Origin: Leptoclinus maculatus
Lineage: Eukaryota > Chordata > Actinopteri > Perciformes > Stichaeidae
NCBI GenBank assembly: GCA_032191485.1
Contig: JAVDOI010000010.1
Span: forward strand, 6,379,318 to 6,443,317
Length of the DNA: 64,000 nt
Direction of reading: 5' to 3'
Made by a program: the position numbers and the translations under genes. Below the pieces are notes generated by a model. The model saw nothing but the letters and a program-made list of their open reading frames with translations. It was not told the origin of the DNA and searched no databases. Shown here in pieces: positions 49,601 through 62,104 of the stretch (its first letter is position 1; each line of letters opens with the position of its first letter).

Positions 49601-51403
49601 AGACTGCAATGGAGGCCATGGGCTTGATAGCAATTATAGTTAACTGTTACCTGATTGGTCAGTGTGGGCAGCTACAGCGCCTGTTCCCCTGGTTGAGTCC
49701 TGAGATGACCATCATCTCCATCGTCTTACTGGAGGTATGCACTGCACTGTGTACAGTAAAGGCAGGTTTGTTTCATAGTTTTGAAAGACTGTAGTTTTAT
49801 TCCCCAAAATGACACTTTTTAAAATATTCCAAAAGGAGTGCAAATGTGCATGGCCTGCTTTTTTTTGTGGCTTTGTAAAACTTTCAAAATATTTGTTTTG
49901 ATCCAGGTTTATTAATGAACACAAAACCTCACACAGGTTTTTGGTATGTGTATGAGATGTGTTGTTTGGTCTGTACAAAAATATATATATATATATATTT
50001 ATACAAGAATAAGAAACATAATGTGGTTGTGCCTTGAGGTAACTGTGTGTTGAGCCTCTCCCTTTGTGGTCTCGGTGGTTTACAGCACTTTGCAATCCTC
50101 CTAAAGTACATCATCCATGTTTCCATCCCTGATATCCCTGGCTGGGTAGCAGAAGAGATGGCCAAGCTAGAGTACCGACGAAGGGAAGCTTTCAAGGTAT
50201 AGTTGTATCATAGCTTGAAAGACCTTCGGGCAACTTAAGGCTTGCTGCTGGCTGCATTCATTTTATAACGTATTTCTGTTTACGTACCCCTTTGTGTCCC
50301 CTGGGTCTCTTGTTGTGCATTGTCCAAAAATGTACACTAGTGCAGCCTTTTCTGACTGTCCATAAGAAAATGTGTGTGCTTGACGATGTTTGTCTGTACA
50401 GTGTTGTTGTATCACATCAGTGGCACTCGATGGTGTCTTAGATCAGTCTCGTCAGGATAGAAAAGCACATTTAGTGTAAACAGCCTGTTGTGTTAGCTTA
50501 CCGCTGGATAAGATGGCAACTTCTTCATCAGTGACTATGCAAAATGATGGAAGGAGAGTAAAAGAGAGTTAACACGGATCTGAAGAAAGCTGTAATTGCT
50601 AGCAATGCTACCTCACATGAATTAATACTCTATATCACTTATATTCCTTATGCAGTCTTCTCCTCTCTTTCACTGTCTTTGTTCCTGTGACTCTTTCTCT
50701 ATCTCTCTCCTCTTCCGTGTCTTCATTTTTAAAATGCCTCCCTATTTAGAAGCATGAGCAGCAGGCCCAGCAGCACTTCCAACAGCAGCTCAGACGCAGG
50801 CGTGAAGAGGAGGAGCTTCAGCGTCAGGCTGAGCTGCAGGCCGAGGCCCGACAGGAGAGCGAGCACAGGGCGGACGCACAGCACCAGCACCACCACGACA
50901 AAGCATCGGGGGGGGGCAAGGCAGGGGACAAGCCTAAGAGACCCAGCTCTCTGCTGGGAAACAACAATGTCATGAAGCTGAAGCAGATCATGCCTCTCCA
51001 GGGGAAGTTTTCCTCCAGCAACTCGCGCTCACCTGCCCAGTCCCCAACAGGAGGCGAGGCAAAGCTCCCAGGATTTCTGAAGTTCCTGAAGTCACCTGAG
51101 GGGAAAAAAGAGCCGGCAGCGGCAGCTGGAGGGCCCGGCTCAACGGTGACCTCTTCTGTTCTCCCTAGTGGCCAGGAGAGGTCACAGTCCCCCAACAGGA
51201 CATTCAGTCCTGGGAAGCTGTTCAGTTTCAGCAAATCAGAGGGGACAGTGGTGTGTGTGAACGGGACACAACCAGCGCCCCAGCCCGCCAGCACTCAGCC
51301 CAGCAGGGGAGACGTAAACACAACCCTGGAGGAGTTACCCTCAAATGAGTCAGATAAAGGAGAATCAAGACAATTCACTCATTTAGAGAATTCAAAGAGT
51401 TAA
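36334..51403 (+). CDS. ano8: Anoctamin-8 (TMEM16H)
   Basis: ANO8 belongs to the TMEM16 family of ten-pass channels and lipid scramblases; it is reported to act at ER-plasma membrane contacts. Eighteen coding exons: 36334-36523, 39689-39799, 42799-42931, 43652-43790, 43935-44031, 44194-44310, 44435-44562, 44911-45072, 45856-46008, 46377-46503, 46764-46819, 46923-46997, 48242-48736, 49019-49159, 49300-49491, 49603-49734, 50086-50196, 50750-51403. All phases match: 3213 nt, 1070 residues (human about 1232). The start is the first ATG in frame (Kozak ACAACCATGC). Residues 64-262 form the cytosolic dimerisation region. Membrane spans begin near residue 275 (MYFAWLGFYTNSMLYPAVIG) and continue to about 845. 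Exon 13 carries the conserved KVSFTEK and SPTMVEEGMD segments but lacks the long acidic run I recall in human. The tail from 850 is charged, then Ser/Pro-rich, with NNVMKLKQIMPLQGKF. Confidence 0.96.
38688..38751. repeat. (CA)n microsatellite in ano8 intron 1
   Basis: An uninterrupted CA array of about 32 units in intron 1 (36524-39688). The rest of that intron shows no gene. Confidence 0.95.
41289..41574 (-). mobile_element. LTR of a Ty3/gypsy-like retrotransposon, in ano8 intron 2
   Basis: Read on the - strand the segment starts TGTGACGATCCC and ends GGGTCGTGACA, the TG...CA termini of an LTR with an 8-bp imperfect terminal inverted repeat. It holds AATAAATGTG as a plausible poly(A) signal. 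Immediately upstream in that orientation (41575-41584) is TGGAGGGGGG, a polypurine tract, which marks this as the 3' LTR. The element therefore extends rightward in window coordinates. No second LTR copy was found, so it is truncated or its other end is lost. Confidence 0.65.
41575..42640 (-). mobile_element. Probable 3' internal remnant of the same LTR element
   Basis: Between the polypurine tract and ano8 exon 3 lies sequence unlike the surrounding intron: GC-richer, with a 29-bp direct repeat (42019-42047 and 42350-42378) and a 15-bp perfect inverted repeat (41987-42001 and 42057-42071). A - strand ORF at 42484-42125 (119 codons) includes a hydrophobic run, about 20 residues, followed by charged sequence. 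It matches no protease, reverse transcriptase or integrase motif that I can see. The right boundary is uncertain. Confidence 0.4.
43604..43634 (+). repeat. 31-base poly-C tract before the ano8 exon 4 acceptor
   Basis: An unbroken run of 31 C (the assembly may be off by a few) flows directly into CTCTCTCCTCACCCTCAG, the polypyrimidine tract and acceptor of exon 4 at 43652. Confidence 0.85.
43835..43882. repeat. Perfect 21-bp inverted repeat with a 6-base loop
   Basis: 43835-43855 begins TACTTTGGGTGTG and ends TTCAA; 43862-43882 is its exact reverse complement. The loop is GATTAT. It sits 45 bases into ano8 intron 4. Confidence 0.95.
45361..45421 (+). pseudogene. tRNA-Lys(CTT) relic with D-arm deletion
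   Basis: The segment runs GCCCGGTAGAGCATGAGACT, then CTTAAACTCAGGGTCGCAGG, then TTCGAGCCCCACGTTGGGGC. It matches tRNA-Lys(CTT) except that about 13 bases are lost between the acceptor stem and TAGAGC, removing the 5' half of the D-arm and box A. The loss falls between two CGG triplets of the normal gene. The anticodon loop CTCTTAA is intact, but the anticodon stem has an A-A mismatch and the T stem has two mismatches. It cannot fold as a normal tRNA. It lies in ano8 intron 8. Confidence 0.75.
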
Positions 51404-52052
51404 TACATGTCCAACCATACCGATGTAATAGTATTATGAGAGGGGAACAATGTACAAATGTTTAATTAAGAAAACCTTCAGACACACCTGTACCGTAGGA
51501 GAACACATTAGTCACAAGAACCAAACGTAAAGGTCAGCGAGCGTTAGACTTTCACTCTTGATGCAACTTATTTCACACAAAGTATTACACGGTCTCTGTT
51601 AAACGCTTGATTAATCTAGCTTCCATGTAAAATATGTACGGTGGGTGTAACTCCTTGAATGGGGCTTGAGTGTTAAGGTTAAAATACTGCATGACTGCCT
51701 GGTTTTCAACAGCACCAGAACAGATTATGTTGACGTGAGGGATCTTTGTTTTCAAAAACCAGGACTTGATTGCCAATGAGCCCTTTTATCAAAGGACATG
51801 AACAGCAGCTTCCCGTTCCAGGTTTTGTTTCTCATCCTTATGCCTGTATTGAATGCATGTTGCGTCATGTGCATGCATGACATGTCCATCATGTCTTTTC
51901 AGTTGTGAAGCACTTTTGAAGCCATCATATTCTTCCGCAATAGGTCAAATTATATTCACTGTGACCATAAAAAAAATACTCTATTTTTCTTAACTTTGAT
52001 TTTCTATGAATTATTTTACTACATAAATTAGTGAATGTACTTCTATGATGCA

Positions 52053-52073
52053 AATAAATCCCACTTGAATAAA
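52053..52073 (+). terminator. Poly(A) signals of ano8
   Basis: Two AATAAA hexamers (52053-52058 and 52068-52073) lie about 650-670 bases after the TAA stop, consistent with a 3' UTR of about 0.7 kb. Confidence 0.55.
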
Positions 52074-52089
52074 CATGTATCAAGAGATA

Positions 52090-54091
52090 AGCATTGGCTG
52101 ATTCTGTTTACAGTAAACATTACTGGATGGGAGATGTTCACTGGGTTGATATGGTTCATGTAAACTAGATTTTTAAGGAAAATAACACCGTCAACAGAAC
52201 ATTTACACTCTTATCTAAATATGCACCTATTTGCCAAAAGATAATTTTCAATTAAATTTGTACAGCATTTCCTCAAAACCCTCCAATACATGCTAGAAGG
52301 TTATTTTCTTCACTTCCACACAAAAGAATGTTGCCGTTAACTTTGAGTTATAGCCTTTACTGTATGTCATACTGTAATCTTTATAAGAACGAGATCTGAA
52401 ATTGACAATACATTTATACATAAACTCAAAAACAAAGCATTCGACAATAAACACATTCCGAACTTAATTAGGTGATAGAATACAAACCGTTTGAGAAAAG
52501 TCGAGTTGGCACACTCTTCTATAGAGTCAGGACAATACAACTGCATGTTTCTGGTTTAAACTCATACTTGAGAAACGTATCGTATTCTAACTACGTAAGC
52601 AGCCAACCTGCACATATGCTCTGTAAATCTAACAGCAAAATGTAACAAAAGTAAAAATGTGCGTTAATAGACTCAACTGTCTGTCGTGACAAATATTATT
52701 GAAAATGTTGCAAACACAATTTGCAGCAGATTTGTCTTTATAGATGCGCAAAAAGTGAGGTTTCTAAAAGTGCAAAGAAGATTAAGCAAAATTGACTGAA
52801 CTCTGGCTTGTATCCCTCCAATGTCAAGAACACATTGTCTAAGGAAAGTGAAATAACAGTATGGCTAACCTGGTGAAGACAAAAATCAGAGTGAGTCGTC
52901 TCGTTACCTGATAAAAAGGGTCGGCACAATCACAATATACATACTGTACAAATATACAAGACTTTACGATGAGCTTCACCGACTCTGTGAGCCGCAAACA
53001 GACTGTTTATTTAGTCCTGCTGTCCAAAGCTTGTAAAGCCACACACATTTCCCCAATGTCACTCATTTATAACAAGGATTGACAACAGTCCTACCCAGCA
53101 GTACGGCTACATTTCAAATTCACACATACCTGCAAGTCATCAGCTCTTCCATAAAATATTGTGCAAACGTTGTAATTACAAAGATACACACACTGCTTAT
53201 AAAGTGGTGATCTCAAACTACTGAGCATCAAACTTAGAACATGGCTACACAATCTGCAGGTCTTCCTGTACAAAAACAGTTTGCATCCTCCAGTATGACT
53301 CTATTGGCTTGAATGTGTCTTAATAGACACGCTAACATCCATTCAGCTCACTTTGTGGTTCACTTCTTCAACTGAAACAACGACGTGAACCAAGGGGGTC
53401 ACTCTAAGACATAGTTATAATACACTTCCTTCCATTTAAGGCAATAAATCAATATTCATCAGGAGAAAACGAGAACATTTCTTTCAGCACCCGTCCATAA
53501 CAAACCCTGAATGGATGATTAAATCTAACAAACGATGCCAGTAATCGCATAAAGGACGAGCCAAAAAAACATTTTATAGACCACCGTAGTTACGTAGTTC
53601 AAAACAAAAAAATTCTACTGGAGTAGGAGCAACAGCAGAGGGCATGCCACTTAACCAATAGACTTAAATTAACATGTGCATATCTCAGAGAAGCTATGAA
53701 TAACTACCGCTGTAAACCCTCCCCAAAGGAGCTACGTGTTTAAAAGAAAACTGTGTGAGCTTAAGTGAAGGAAAATCAGAGGGAATAAGGAATCAGGAGG
53801 TAGATGTTATTTTCAAACCACAAAAGACTGAAATTTGAGGCAGAGGTGTCTTGGAGCAAAAGAAAATAAATTGTGGAAAAAAGGTTTTGGTTGAGGAGGA
53901 ATTCTGAAGTAAAACATGAAGACCAATGTTTTATGACATTAATATCATGCCGGCTATGGTCTGAAATGGATCAATCCCTGTGTGCTTCAGTGTCAAGGCC
54001 TGGGTTTGCAAACATATGTTCAGCATCCGTGTTTGCATTCTGTTTAATAATAGGTCAGTCTCTGCTGGGTGCGCGTCAACAGCACAGCAAT
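52090..54091 (-). other. Region between convergent ano8 and dda1; probable dda1 3' UTR
   Basis: About 2 kb of AT-rich sequence without coding support. A - strand AATAAA (TTTATT at 53006-53011) could end a dda1 3' UTR of about 1.1 kb. No other gene is visible. Confidence 0.45.
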
Positions 54092-55202
54092 TCACGAATC
54101 CTCACTCTGCTCCCGACTGTCTGTTCTGGCAATTTTCCGTGGAGGCGCCGTGTTCTCCACCTCTCCTTGGTCCTGCTCTCGTTTCTTTGCTGTATTCTGA
54201 TAAAGTAAGAAGAAAAAAAACAAAAAACATTTAACAAACCACGACCACAAAACACAGGATATTTTATGGTCATACAAAATTAGCACCAACTTTCTCCTAA
54301 ATGACATTAACTATCTTTAAAAAGCTTTACCTTTTTGTCCCACTGTTGATGAAGATATCGCAATAGGATGTTTGTCTTCTCTGTGACTATGACTGAGGAG
54401 ATAAAACACAAACACTGATTATATCAAGAGAGACAAGAGTGTAGTTAAAATCAGCTGTTCCCTTAGAGAATAATAACCTAAACAAGTTGAGTAATGACTA
54501 CACTGTTGACCTGGAACTGAAGGTGATTTCCCCTAATGGAAGACAGAAACTGATGCAACTACAGATATAAATAATACATTTCATAGATAGACGGTGGGCT
54601 CTGTAAGCATGCCCATAGGTCAATGCACTTACTCTGCTCCGATGGATATTCCCGTGTTGGAAGATACACAGATGGTCGACGATTCTAAAACAACAGTTCC
54701 ATGTTGGTTACATTGATCTCAGACAAAGTACTACCACGTGACAAGATATTTACGAATTCAAAAGACACTGACAACTTGATTTTATCTCAGCATTTATTTT
54801 TTTGGGGGGGGGGGAGTTGACTCACTGACGCTTTACATAGAGAGTCTGCGTGGAACCTGCTGAAGTTATTCTTGTTGTAGACAGGTAGTCCTTTCAGGAA
54901 ATCTGACTGTGAGCAGAACAGAAAAAGAAAATGTGAACAGACCACTTCCGGGTGGTGAGACCAACTAACGTTACCGAAGCTACAGCTAAGTAGTAGAGAA
55001 CAGTTTACTCCTTAACGTTAGCTGTTACATGTAACTAGATAATGTTGACAGGGAGTACAGTAACCTACAGCCTGCTTTCCACAACGCAGTGTTAAAGCAA
55101 CATGTCTATCGAAGCCGATAAGAACCAGCTATTTAACACCTATACATAAACAATTAACACTAAGAAAAGAACAAGATGTCAACCAAACGTTACCTTCTCC
55201 AT
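54092..55202 (-). CDS. dda1: DET1- and DDB1-associated protein 1
   Basis: DDA1 is a small subunit of the DCX(DET1-COP1) and related CUL4-DDB1 ubiquitin ligases; it binds DDB1 and stabilises the assembly. Five coding exons on the - strand: 55202-55194, 54906-54826, 54684-54633, 54392-54331, 54196-54092. They join in frame to 309 nt, 102 residues, the same length as human DDA1. The first exon codes only three residues (MEK). The N-terminal DDB1-binding part (SDFLKGLPVYNKNNFSRFHA) and the central [20 protein letters not shown] are nearly invariant in vertebrates. The tail is basic, then acidic (KKREQDQGEVENTAPPRKIA, ending EQSEDS). It converges with ano8 and runs the same way as mrpl34, the relative layout seen in human. 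Confidence 0.97.
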
Positions 55203-55489
55203 TTCTGTCCGTGTTCACGCTCTTTGCTCGTTAACTAGCTGGAGTGAAAACGAGCAGACGTTACTTAGCTAACCTAGGTAGCTACTAAGCCTTGTTATCT
55301 TTGTCGTAGCTAAGATACCGGTATGTTTACCCGTCTGACAGCTTCTATAAAACCTCAACTATGTATGACTTCGATACGACCGCATCACGCCACTTCAATC
55401 AGCTGGTAACTTCCACTCTTTTAACGGTAATTACACACAAATTGAAATTGAACGTCTTCTGGAAGCTAACTTGCTACTAGTTCACAACT

Positions 55490-55552
55490 CCATCTTTGTT
55501 GTTTAGTCTGCTCGTGGGCGGTTACTTTACGAGATTCAACGCACCTCATTGG
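55490..55552 (-). promoter_or_regulatory. dda1 promoter with inverted CCAAT box
   Basis: On the - strand CCAAT lies at 55552-55548 and AAGATGG, a YY1-like core, at 55496-55490, about 290-350 bases upstream of the dda1 ATG. No TATA is seen. The pattern suits a housekeeping promoter. A second CCAAT is on the + strand at 55626. Confidence 0.4.
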
Positions 55553-55559
55553 TTGAACA

Positions 55560-56699
55560 GTGGTGGATGCGTGAAGTGACAGAAGAAGCAATGCGCTGAT
55601 AGGCTAGAAAGAGATTATGTAACAGCCAATCCCCCAGTACTAGCTGGTGGTAATGGCCTGAAGCTCTGAAGAAAACAACACACGTACTTTCTACAGCATG
55701 TCCTCCATGTTCATTATGCATTCATAGCTCTACATGCTGTTGCTTCTCGCAGTTATGAGTTGAGCAGATGGAAGAGTGTCGGTAAAAATACTGATTTAAT
55801 AATAGAATCTGAACAATAGCAAAACAACCCATACTCTAGAACTCTTATCGATATTTAAGTGTTCATATACAATGCAGAAATTAGTATCTGGACATCAATT
55901 GAAGCAGTTAATTCTTTAAAATCTGCTCATACCAAACACTGTAAAGTGTATGGGCTAAATCTGTACATCAGCTGTATGCTAATTAATTACTTGCAATTTT
56001 CCAAACATGGGAAATTATGTTAAAGTGGGAATCCAAGAGAATGTAATTATTTTCCCTTACCGTGTTATTCTGGTGTGTGACATGATCAATCTATCCTTGT
56101 CTGATTTTTAGCTGTCACAGCTTCTCATTTTCAACAATATTTGGGCTTGAAAATGAAATGCCACAAATGGAGTTCTGGGTCACTCTGCCTGATGTAAGAG
56201 AGGACCATAAGGGCCTGCTCTCTGGAAGTATACTTCACCCCAGCAAGTAACTCTTCCTGTATACTACCTTCAGTTGAATAAACATACAACTCAACCACCA
56301 ACAAAAGTAGATGGCAGCAAACTTTGTAGGTTAAAACATTGTCTCCTGAGGGAAAAAGAAATGACACTGACCTTGAAAGACACATTTTGTCTTTGAATCA
56401 AATAACTTCACACAAGCAAAAAAACAAACATCTGACAACATTTAATAATGATATGAACAAAACGTTATAGATAAAGAATAACTGGGTGAAACTACAAGGC
56501 TTATTTTTGCTCAAGGCAAATGTTGTTGTTGAAGGCCTGTTTTCCCCCTCCCGCCCACTAATAATGCAGGAAAGCCAAACCCAACCCACACCTAGTATCA
56601 CCAGTTAACCCAATACACAACGTTTGCTGAGCCCCCTGAGCAATGGCAGCATTTCTGAACCAATGTCTGCTTTCTGAAAGTCTTTTCCAACAAGGTCCT
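55560..56699. other. Spacer between dda1 and mrpl34
   Basis: About 1.1 kb, AT-rich, with no coding exon. The right part is presumably the mrpl34 3' UTR on the - strand. Confidence 0.45.
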
Positions 56700-57524
56700 T
56701 CAGTGCGAGAGTGATTTCCGTCCCTTTAACATGCGGCGCAGAATCACCTCGATGCCACCTTGTGTGCTCATCCTCTTGATCCAGCCGTGGGTTCTCTTGC
56801 GCTTGATGTTCTTGGGCTGATACTCTGTGCCTCTCTTCCTTGTCCGCACCTGCTGGTATTGCCACGGAAGCTGCCTGAACACGCCTGAACCCTCAGCTTG
56901 TGAAGAAAGTGGCCCACATCTGAAAATCTGAGGTCCTGCAGCTGCTCTGGGCACAATCCAGTTGCTGAACAATCTAAGGTGAGAGTTGCCAGTTACTGCA
57001 AGGTTCCCTGCAAGGATGCTGTTGACAGATCACAGATGTTATAAACAAATGTTATTCTTTAATAATATCAACATTACACCACAATTAAAACAAGTTGCAA
57101 TACATTCATGGTGCTGCTGCTTATGTGTGGAGTAGTCTCATGCACGGATCCCATGCCTCGGTTATCGACACAGTGATGAAATGTACAGATTGAAAACACA
57201 TTTTAACTACCACGTTAACTCAGATTATTAATTTAACAATTGCAGTAAAATACAGATGTAAATAAATACCGTCGTCCATGATATGTTGGTATGAACTTTA
57301 TTAGCAATCAATAAGCTATAATTGAATTAGTCATCACCTAACTTAATATAATTCTGATTAAGTAGCCATGCTGCTAACGCACTGCTTAGTTAGCTTGCTG
57401 GTGTTAGCATCGTAAACAAACATTAGCTTTGCCGTTCGACTAGCATGAAAATATACAAACTCAGTTACCTGGTGGAATTGCGTAGTCCACACAGTCGGGA
57501 AACAGACGACCGTATGATGTTCAT
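56700..57524 (-). CDS. mrpl34: Mitochondrial large ribosomal subunit protein bL34m
   Basis: MRPL34 is the mitochondrial homologue of bacterial ribosomal protein L34 and sits in the large subunit of the mitoribosome. Two coding exons, 57524-57469 and 56973-56700, join in phase 2 to 330 nt, 109 residues. The N-terminal half is a basic, Arg/Ser-rich presequence (MNIIRSSVSRLCGLRNSTRL) typical of mitochondrial import. The mature domain at the C-terminus has the L34 signature: EYQPKNIKRKRTHGWIKRMS and the ending ILRRMLKGRKSLSH, essentially identical to human. It is transcribed in the same direction as dda1 and divergently from abhd8, as in human. Longer unspliced ORFs over the same DNA are intron read-through. 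Confidence 0.95.
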
Positions 57525-57529
57525 CTTTA

Positions 57530-57660
57530 GATATTTATACAATTGACACAGACATGGGAACGGTGAAAGTCACAGGTCTGTCAGCTCCCTGCGAATATGA
57601 AGCAAGATGATTGGCCCAGATTTTTCAGCCAATTGAAAGGCTTGTTGCTGGACGTTTGTG
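57530..57660 (-). promoter_or_regulatory. mrpl34 promoter with paired CCAAT motifs
   Basis: ATTGG at 57611-57615 (CCAAT on the - strand) and CCAAT on the + strand at 57630-57634 lie 90-110 bases upstream of the mrpl34 ATG, a spacing typical of NF-Y promoters. No TATA box at a useful distance. Confidence 0.4.
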
Positions 57661-59300
57661 TTTTATTGCCCTGCATAGCGTTTTTCAGGTTAACCTTTCG
57701 AGTAGTTTACCGATGGACACACACCATGTTTGACCAATAACACTGTTTATTGGCCAGGATAAAGGCTCTTGCTTTAACAGGCATGGTTTGCGATTATAGT
57801 GTCTGCCAGACGCGGGATACTAAACTAGGTAAGCAATGGGATTTGTATACAGCCTGATCGGACTCACTGCCTGAGAAGTTGGACTCAGGACATCAAGTAG
57901 GTTTCTCTTTTTGATTTCTTGAAAGATTCTCAATTTTTTTGATCACTACTGTAACAGAGACAGTTCAGAGCATAGTTGACTGGAACAGTTCACAGTACAT
58001 TACTGCAAGTGCAGTCATCACAAATCAGTACAGCACAACACTTTGATTACAAACACTTCCACTAACCTGCAATGAGACTCACTTGAATAATGCCAGAATT
58101 AAATCTCAATCAGTGCACTGCTGCTCCCAAAACACCAGTTCCTTCAAAAAGTAAAGCATAGTATTTTGTTGTCCAGTAAATACCATTCTAGTATGTGACA
58201 TTTACCACTGAACCTCACAGTAACAGCAATGTCAACCAAAACCAGATTAAAGCTTTGATAGCATTATACCTCAGAAAATGTCTTGATGGGCCTACAACAA
58301 ATTAAAGTTCCTTTCCATTTAAGCACTCCTGTGTATCATACGTATCACATCATGCCATCTACCTTACTTGTCATTTGCATGGTGACCGCATCCTAATCAT
58401 GCCTCATGTACTCACAAATGTTTGAAAGGTTATGTTTGGATACATTATTTCAATACACAATGAGCATGCGTATAAGCGACAATTAGTATGCGTATCACTG
58501 GGCAGGTTGAACATATTTACATTTTATTTCTTCATGACAAATGACATTGTATGAGAGGATCGGTTTTGGGAATAATGATTGTCTTTCGAGGATCAGGTCA
58601 AACCACGAAAGAGAGAACTTTAAGTTCTGGTAAGGTACAAATACAATTCAACACACATATTGTGTATTGTAAATTGTACGAGTTGCACATTGAGTGTCGT
58701 TGGGTCTCAATAAGGAATATGCCCTTTTTTGCCTAATTTTTCACTGATGTTGGATGCAATACTTCCCTGTAGGCTGTCTGGCATGTTAATATGCCTAATT
58801 GTTTTTTAGCCTCCTTAAGACATGCGTCCCATACATAAACATAAAGTTGTTGTTATTTACATCGAGCACTAAACAATAACAGAAACCGTTGTTTGGGCTC
58901 TCCGCCCCATAAACTGTCACAGCTGGTACTTCCGTGGCAGGCACAGGCCTGTCCCACTAGTACCAGAGTGTTGATGTGATGAGTTCAAGTGAAACGGAGG
59001 GACTCAGCACATCTTCATCTAAAAGGTCATTTCTCCCTTCAGTGACGCAGCAACTGCCGTAACAAGCATTTTAAGGTGTCAGTGTATTTTGATTGCAGTG
59101 AAGACGTTTTTGAACACAGGTGTAGGAAATTGACATGTTGGATCACACACGCGGGCCTGGTCGTGGTCGTGTGTTCTTCTATGTAGATAATTAGCTGGAC
59201 TATCATTTTGACATTTCTGTCACTCTGCCTGACCGAAAGCGCGCGCGCGCGCGTGCACACGCAATTCGCTATTCTGTGTCAGCCTTGGCAACAAGGAAAC
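57661..59300. other. Spacer between divergent mrpl34 and abhd8
   Basis: About 1.6 kb, AT-rich, no coding exon or RNA gene supported. A short alternating purine-pyrimidine run of CG dinucleotides, GCGCGCGCGCGCG, at about 59238-59251 borders the presumed abhd8 promoter. Confidence 0.45.
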
Positions 59301-59713
59301 AACCCTCTCCCATTGGCCCCCTCTCAGTGTTGAGCTGTTTGCTATTCGCCCTCCTCGCTGCCACTCAGAAGCTCAAAAAACATGCCCACAGACTGCTGCA
59401 GATACAAGGGCGGCGGGGCTGGTCTGAGTGCGCAGTGGATGCTGAGGAAGAAAAACATCGTTTGTTATCGTTATGAGTGTCTTATTGAGATGCAAACACC
59501 ACGCTTTTATGGATTCATGCTGTATCGTCAATTCAAGCCCCGCCGTGTTCTGTGATAGTCTCACGAGGCCAATAAGAAGTGTTTATTATTTTGCAGCATC
59601 TCTAGCGTAGACAAATTGTTGCACTAAATGCAACGTTTTCTCAGTTCAGTTTCGTCGGCCCCCATCTTTCGGTGCATAACTCTAATCACCCTAAATCATC
59701 AGTAATTCTGCAG
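59301..59713 (+). promoter_or_regulatory. abhd8: Probable abhd8 promoter and non-coding first exon
   Basis: TTCTGCAG followed by GTAAGGAA at 59713/59714 is a strong donor site. The abhd8 ATG exon begins with an acceptor (TTGTTTGTGCAG, exon from 62096), 9 bases before the ATG, so an upstream non-coding exon is required. This is the best donor between the CG-rich block and that acceptor. ATTGG motifs near 59312 may be CCAAT boxes. Confidence 0.5.
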
Positions 59714-62095
59714 GTAAGGAATCGATTTTCATTGCATTGCATTGGATAATGTGTATGGCATATATAGTCATCAACATCATTAAACAGCTGCACAATGATT
59801 GCATGCATTTGTTTTGTGACAGAGTAAATATAATAGACCTATCAATAATATACACGCAGCAATTATGACCCTCTTCACCAGACTGCCACTGGATTTTTAA
59901 TATGTTTAATTTTGTGATGCGACGTTGTGCATGTATTAATTATTGAGAATAGCCCACAAACAATACACAATGGTGCACGACAAATTGTTGAAATATAGTA
60001 CCTGGTACTGCTGTTTCTGGCTTGTTATTTATTGGCTTGATATGTCTATTTTATAGGCTTGCAGAACATACTAAGCTAAAAGACATTGGTGCATTAGGCA
60101 TTTTAAACAGAAAGTAGGTGATGGTCTATCTTTTGCAAATATACGCATTAAATGTGCAGCTATCATGTCTGAGTGCGCCATTGGCTACTGTACTGTGTGT
60201 TGTGGAATTAGAGCAGCACACTGTGTACCAAATGTGTGTTACTGTAAGACTTGGCAGACATAACAACCTACATATTCTGCAATGCAGACAAAAAAATCAC
60301 ATGGATGAGTAACCTTCAGCTTCTTTGACTTTGTAGGATTTGTGGATCTGAGAAACTGGTCCACTTGCGCCCCTCAGGCATATTCAAATCGTGTTGATCG
60401 ATATCGGTCAGGAGGAGAATCCCTGGTTTAGATGATGGAGCTGTTTTGTCAGTGCTGATGTAGTTTTCTGTTAATGAGGTGTAGTGGCACCTCTACGCTA
60501 GGGTCATCCAAACTGCTAAACATGGTCAGGTGACGTCCTGCTACATTGTCAAAATACTCTGCATTATCATGAGTGACCACCATTTAGGACTCTCCTCAGT
60601 GGACAGTTTTTGCCTTATCATGTACCACTTGTGTATATATATATATATCATAATGAGGACACGATGCAGAATTGATACTTTTGGATGTTTGTGGATAGAC
60701 AGGCCTCCCAGTCAACATTCACTTGGTCCCAGGGTGAACCTGGATAGCACTTGATGTTCTGACCTTCAGACCACCCTGCCACCAAAATCAACACCACACA
60801 CGCATGCACAGACCCATGCACACATGAACCCCCCTGTGCAAGTATAGGCTTAGGTAAACCAGCACCAAGCTTTACAAGAATGATTATGATGATATATATT
60901 CACCCTATTAAGGTAAAAATAATTATATATTCAAAGTATTTATTATCTGAAGAGATCTAGATGTTATGCATTCTTATTAAGAATATTAAGAGGGAAGACT
61001 GGAGCCATGATCTAAACTACATGTCTTATAATATGCTAAGAGCAGTAATGTGAAATATGCCCTGAAGGCAGTAATGTGCAGTAACTGGGCTCTGTTTCAC
61101 TCTGCTTTAACCACGACACAAGGAAGCCTTGGGCTTCCATATAGATGTCAATCATCCCACTTCTGTTCCCTAGAGATAACCAGCCTGTGTAGGTTATGTA
61201 TGAAAAGTGAAGACTAATAATGCTTTACTTGCACAACTGCCAAAATGCAGTTTAGCTGCGACTGGACCTGGGCAGGAAAAACAAAAATGGTTTTCTACTC
61301 GTCTCCATTGGAAGCAGTATAGCTTGGAAAACTGCCATCATGCTGTTATGAGACATACAGTTCACCGGCATGTACACAGTCATTCCATATGCCTGGTGTT
61401 TTCTATTTATATATATATATATATATATATCCTGCTTCTGACCATGTGAAAAGGAGGGGTTATTAATAGCAAACGTCTAAGTCAGCATGTAAATACTCCG
61501 TCGTTACTGACATTGAAACTGCAGCACAGTACAAGTATTGTTTCTATGTTGTCTGTTTATGAACTTGGAATCCTTGAACACTGCTTTGTACCCGTGAGTT
61601 AGTCGAGCTCTGCAAAGGCTGTTGGAGCTGCACTTACACTTGCTACAGTAGTTTGAATTTGCAAAGCAGTGTTGTTCAACTGAAACTGTCCTTACTCTTG
61701 GTGTGTTTCATTTCACTCAACGCTGGCTGTGATCTGATGATAGGATAAAGAAGACCGTTTCATTGTAACTGCGTTGCTAGGAAACAGCTTGGGTCCAATT
61801 TTGTAACAACCAAGCTGGGACACAATTTCTTCCTGTTGAGCTGTTGAGCTGTTGACATTCTCAAACACTGCGACAGGAAATAAACCTGAAAACATTCATA
61901 ATGCATATGTTTGAAACTGTGAAAAAAAAAATCTGTTGTGAAAAGCTGAAGAAGGTTAACACGCTTCCTACACATTGTCTATCTTTCCCTTTTGTCCTTT
62001 TCATAAACCTACATCATCTTTTTTTTTTTTTTTTAAATCTCAAATGAAGCATCTGAGTAATGAGCTGCTTTGTTGTGTCTGTGTTGTTTGTGCAG
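59714..62095 (+). other. Presumed abhd8 5' intron
   Basis: 2.4 kb without coding exons. It contains short (TA)n runs at 60634-60648 and 61409-61430 and a poly-T tract at 62019-62034 near the acceptor. Confidence 0.45.
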
Positions 62096-62104
62096 GGAAG
62101 CATC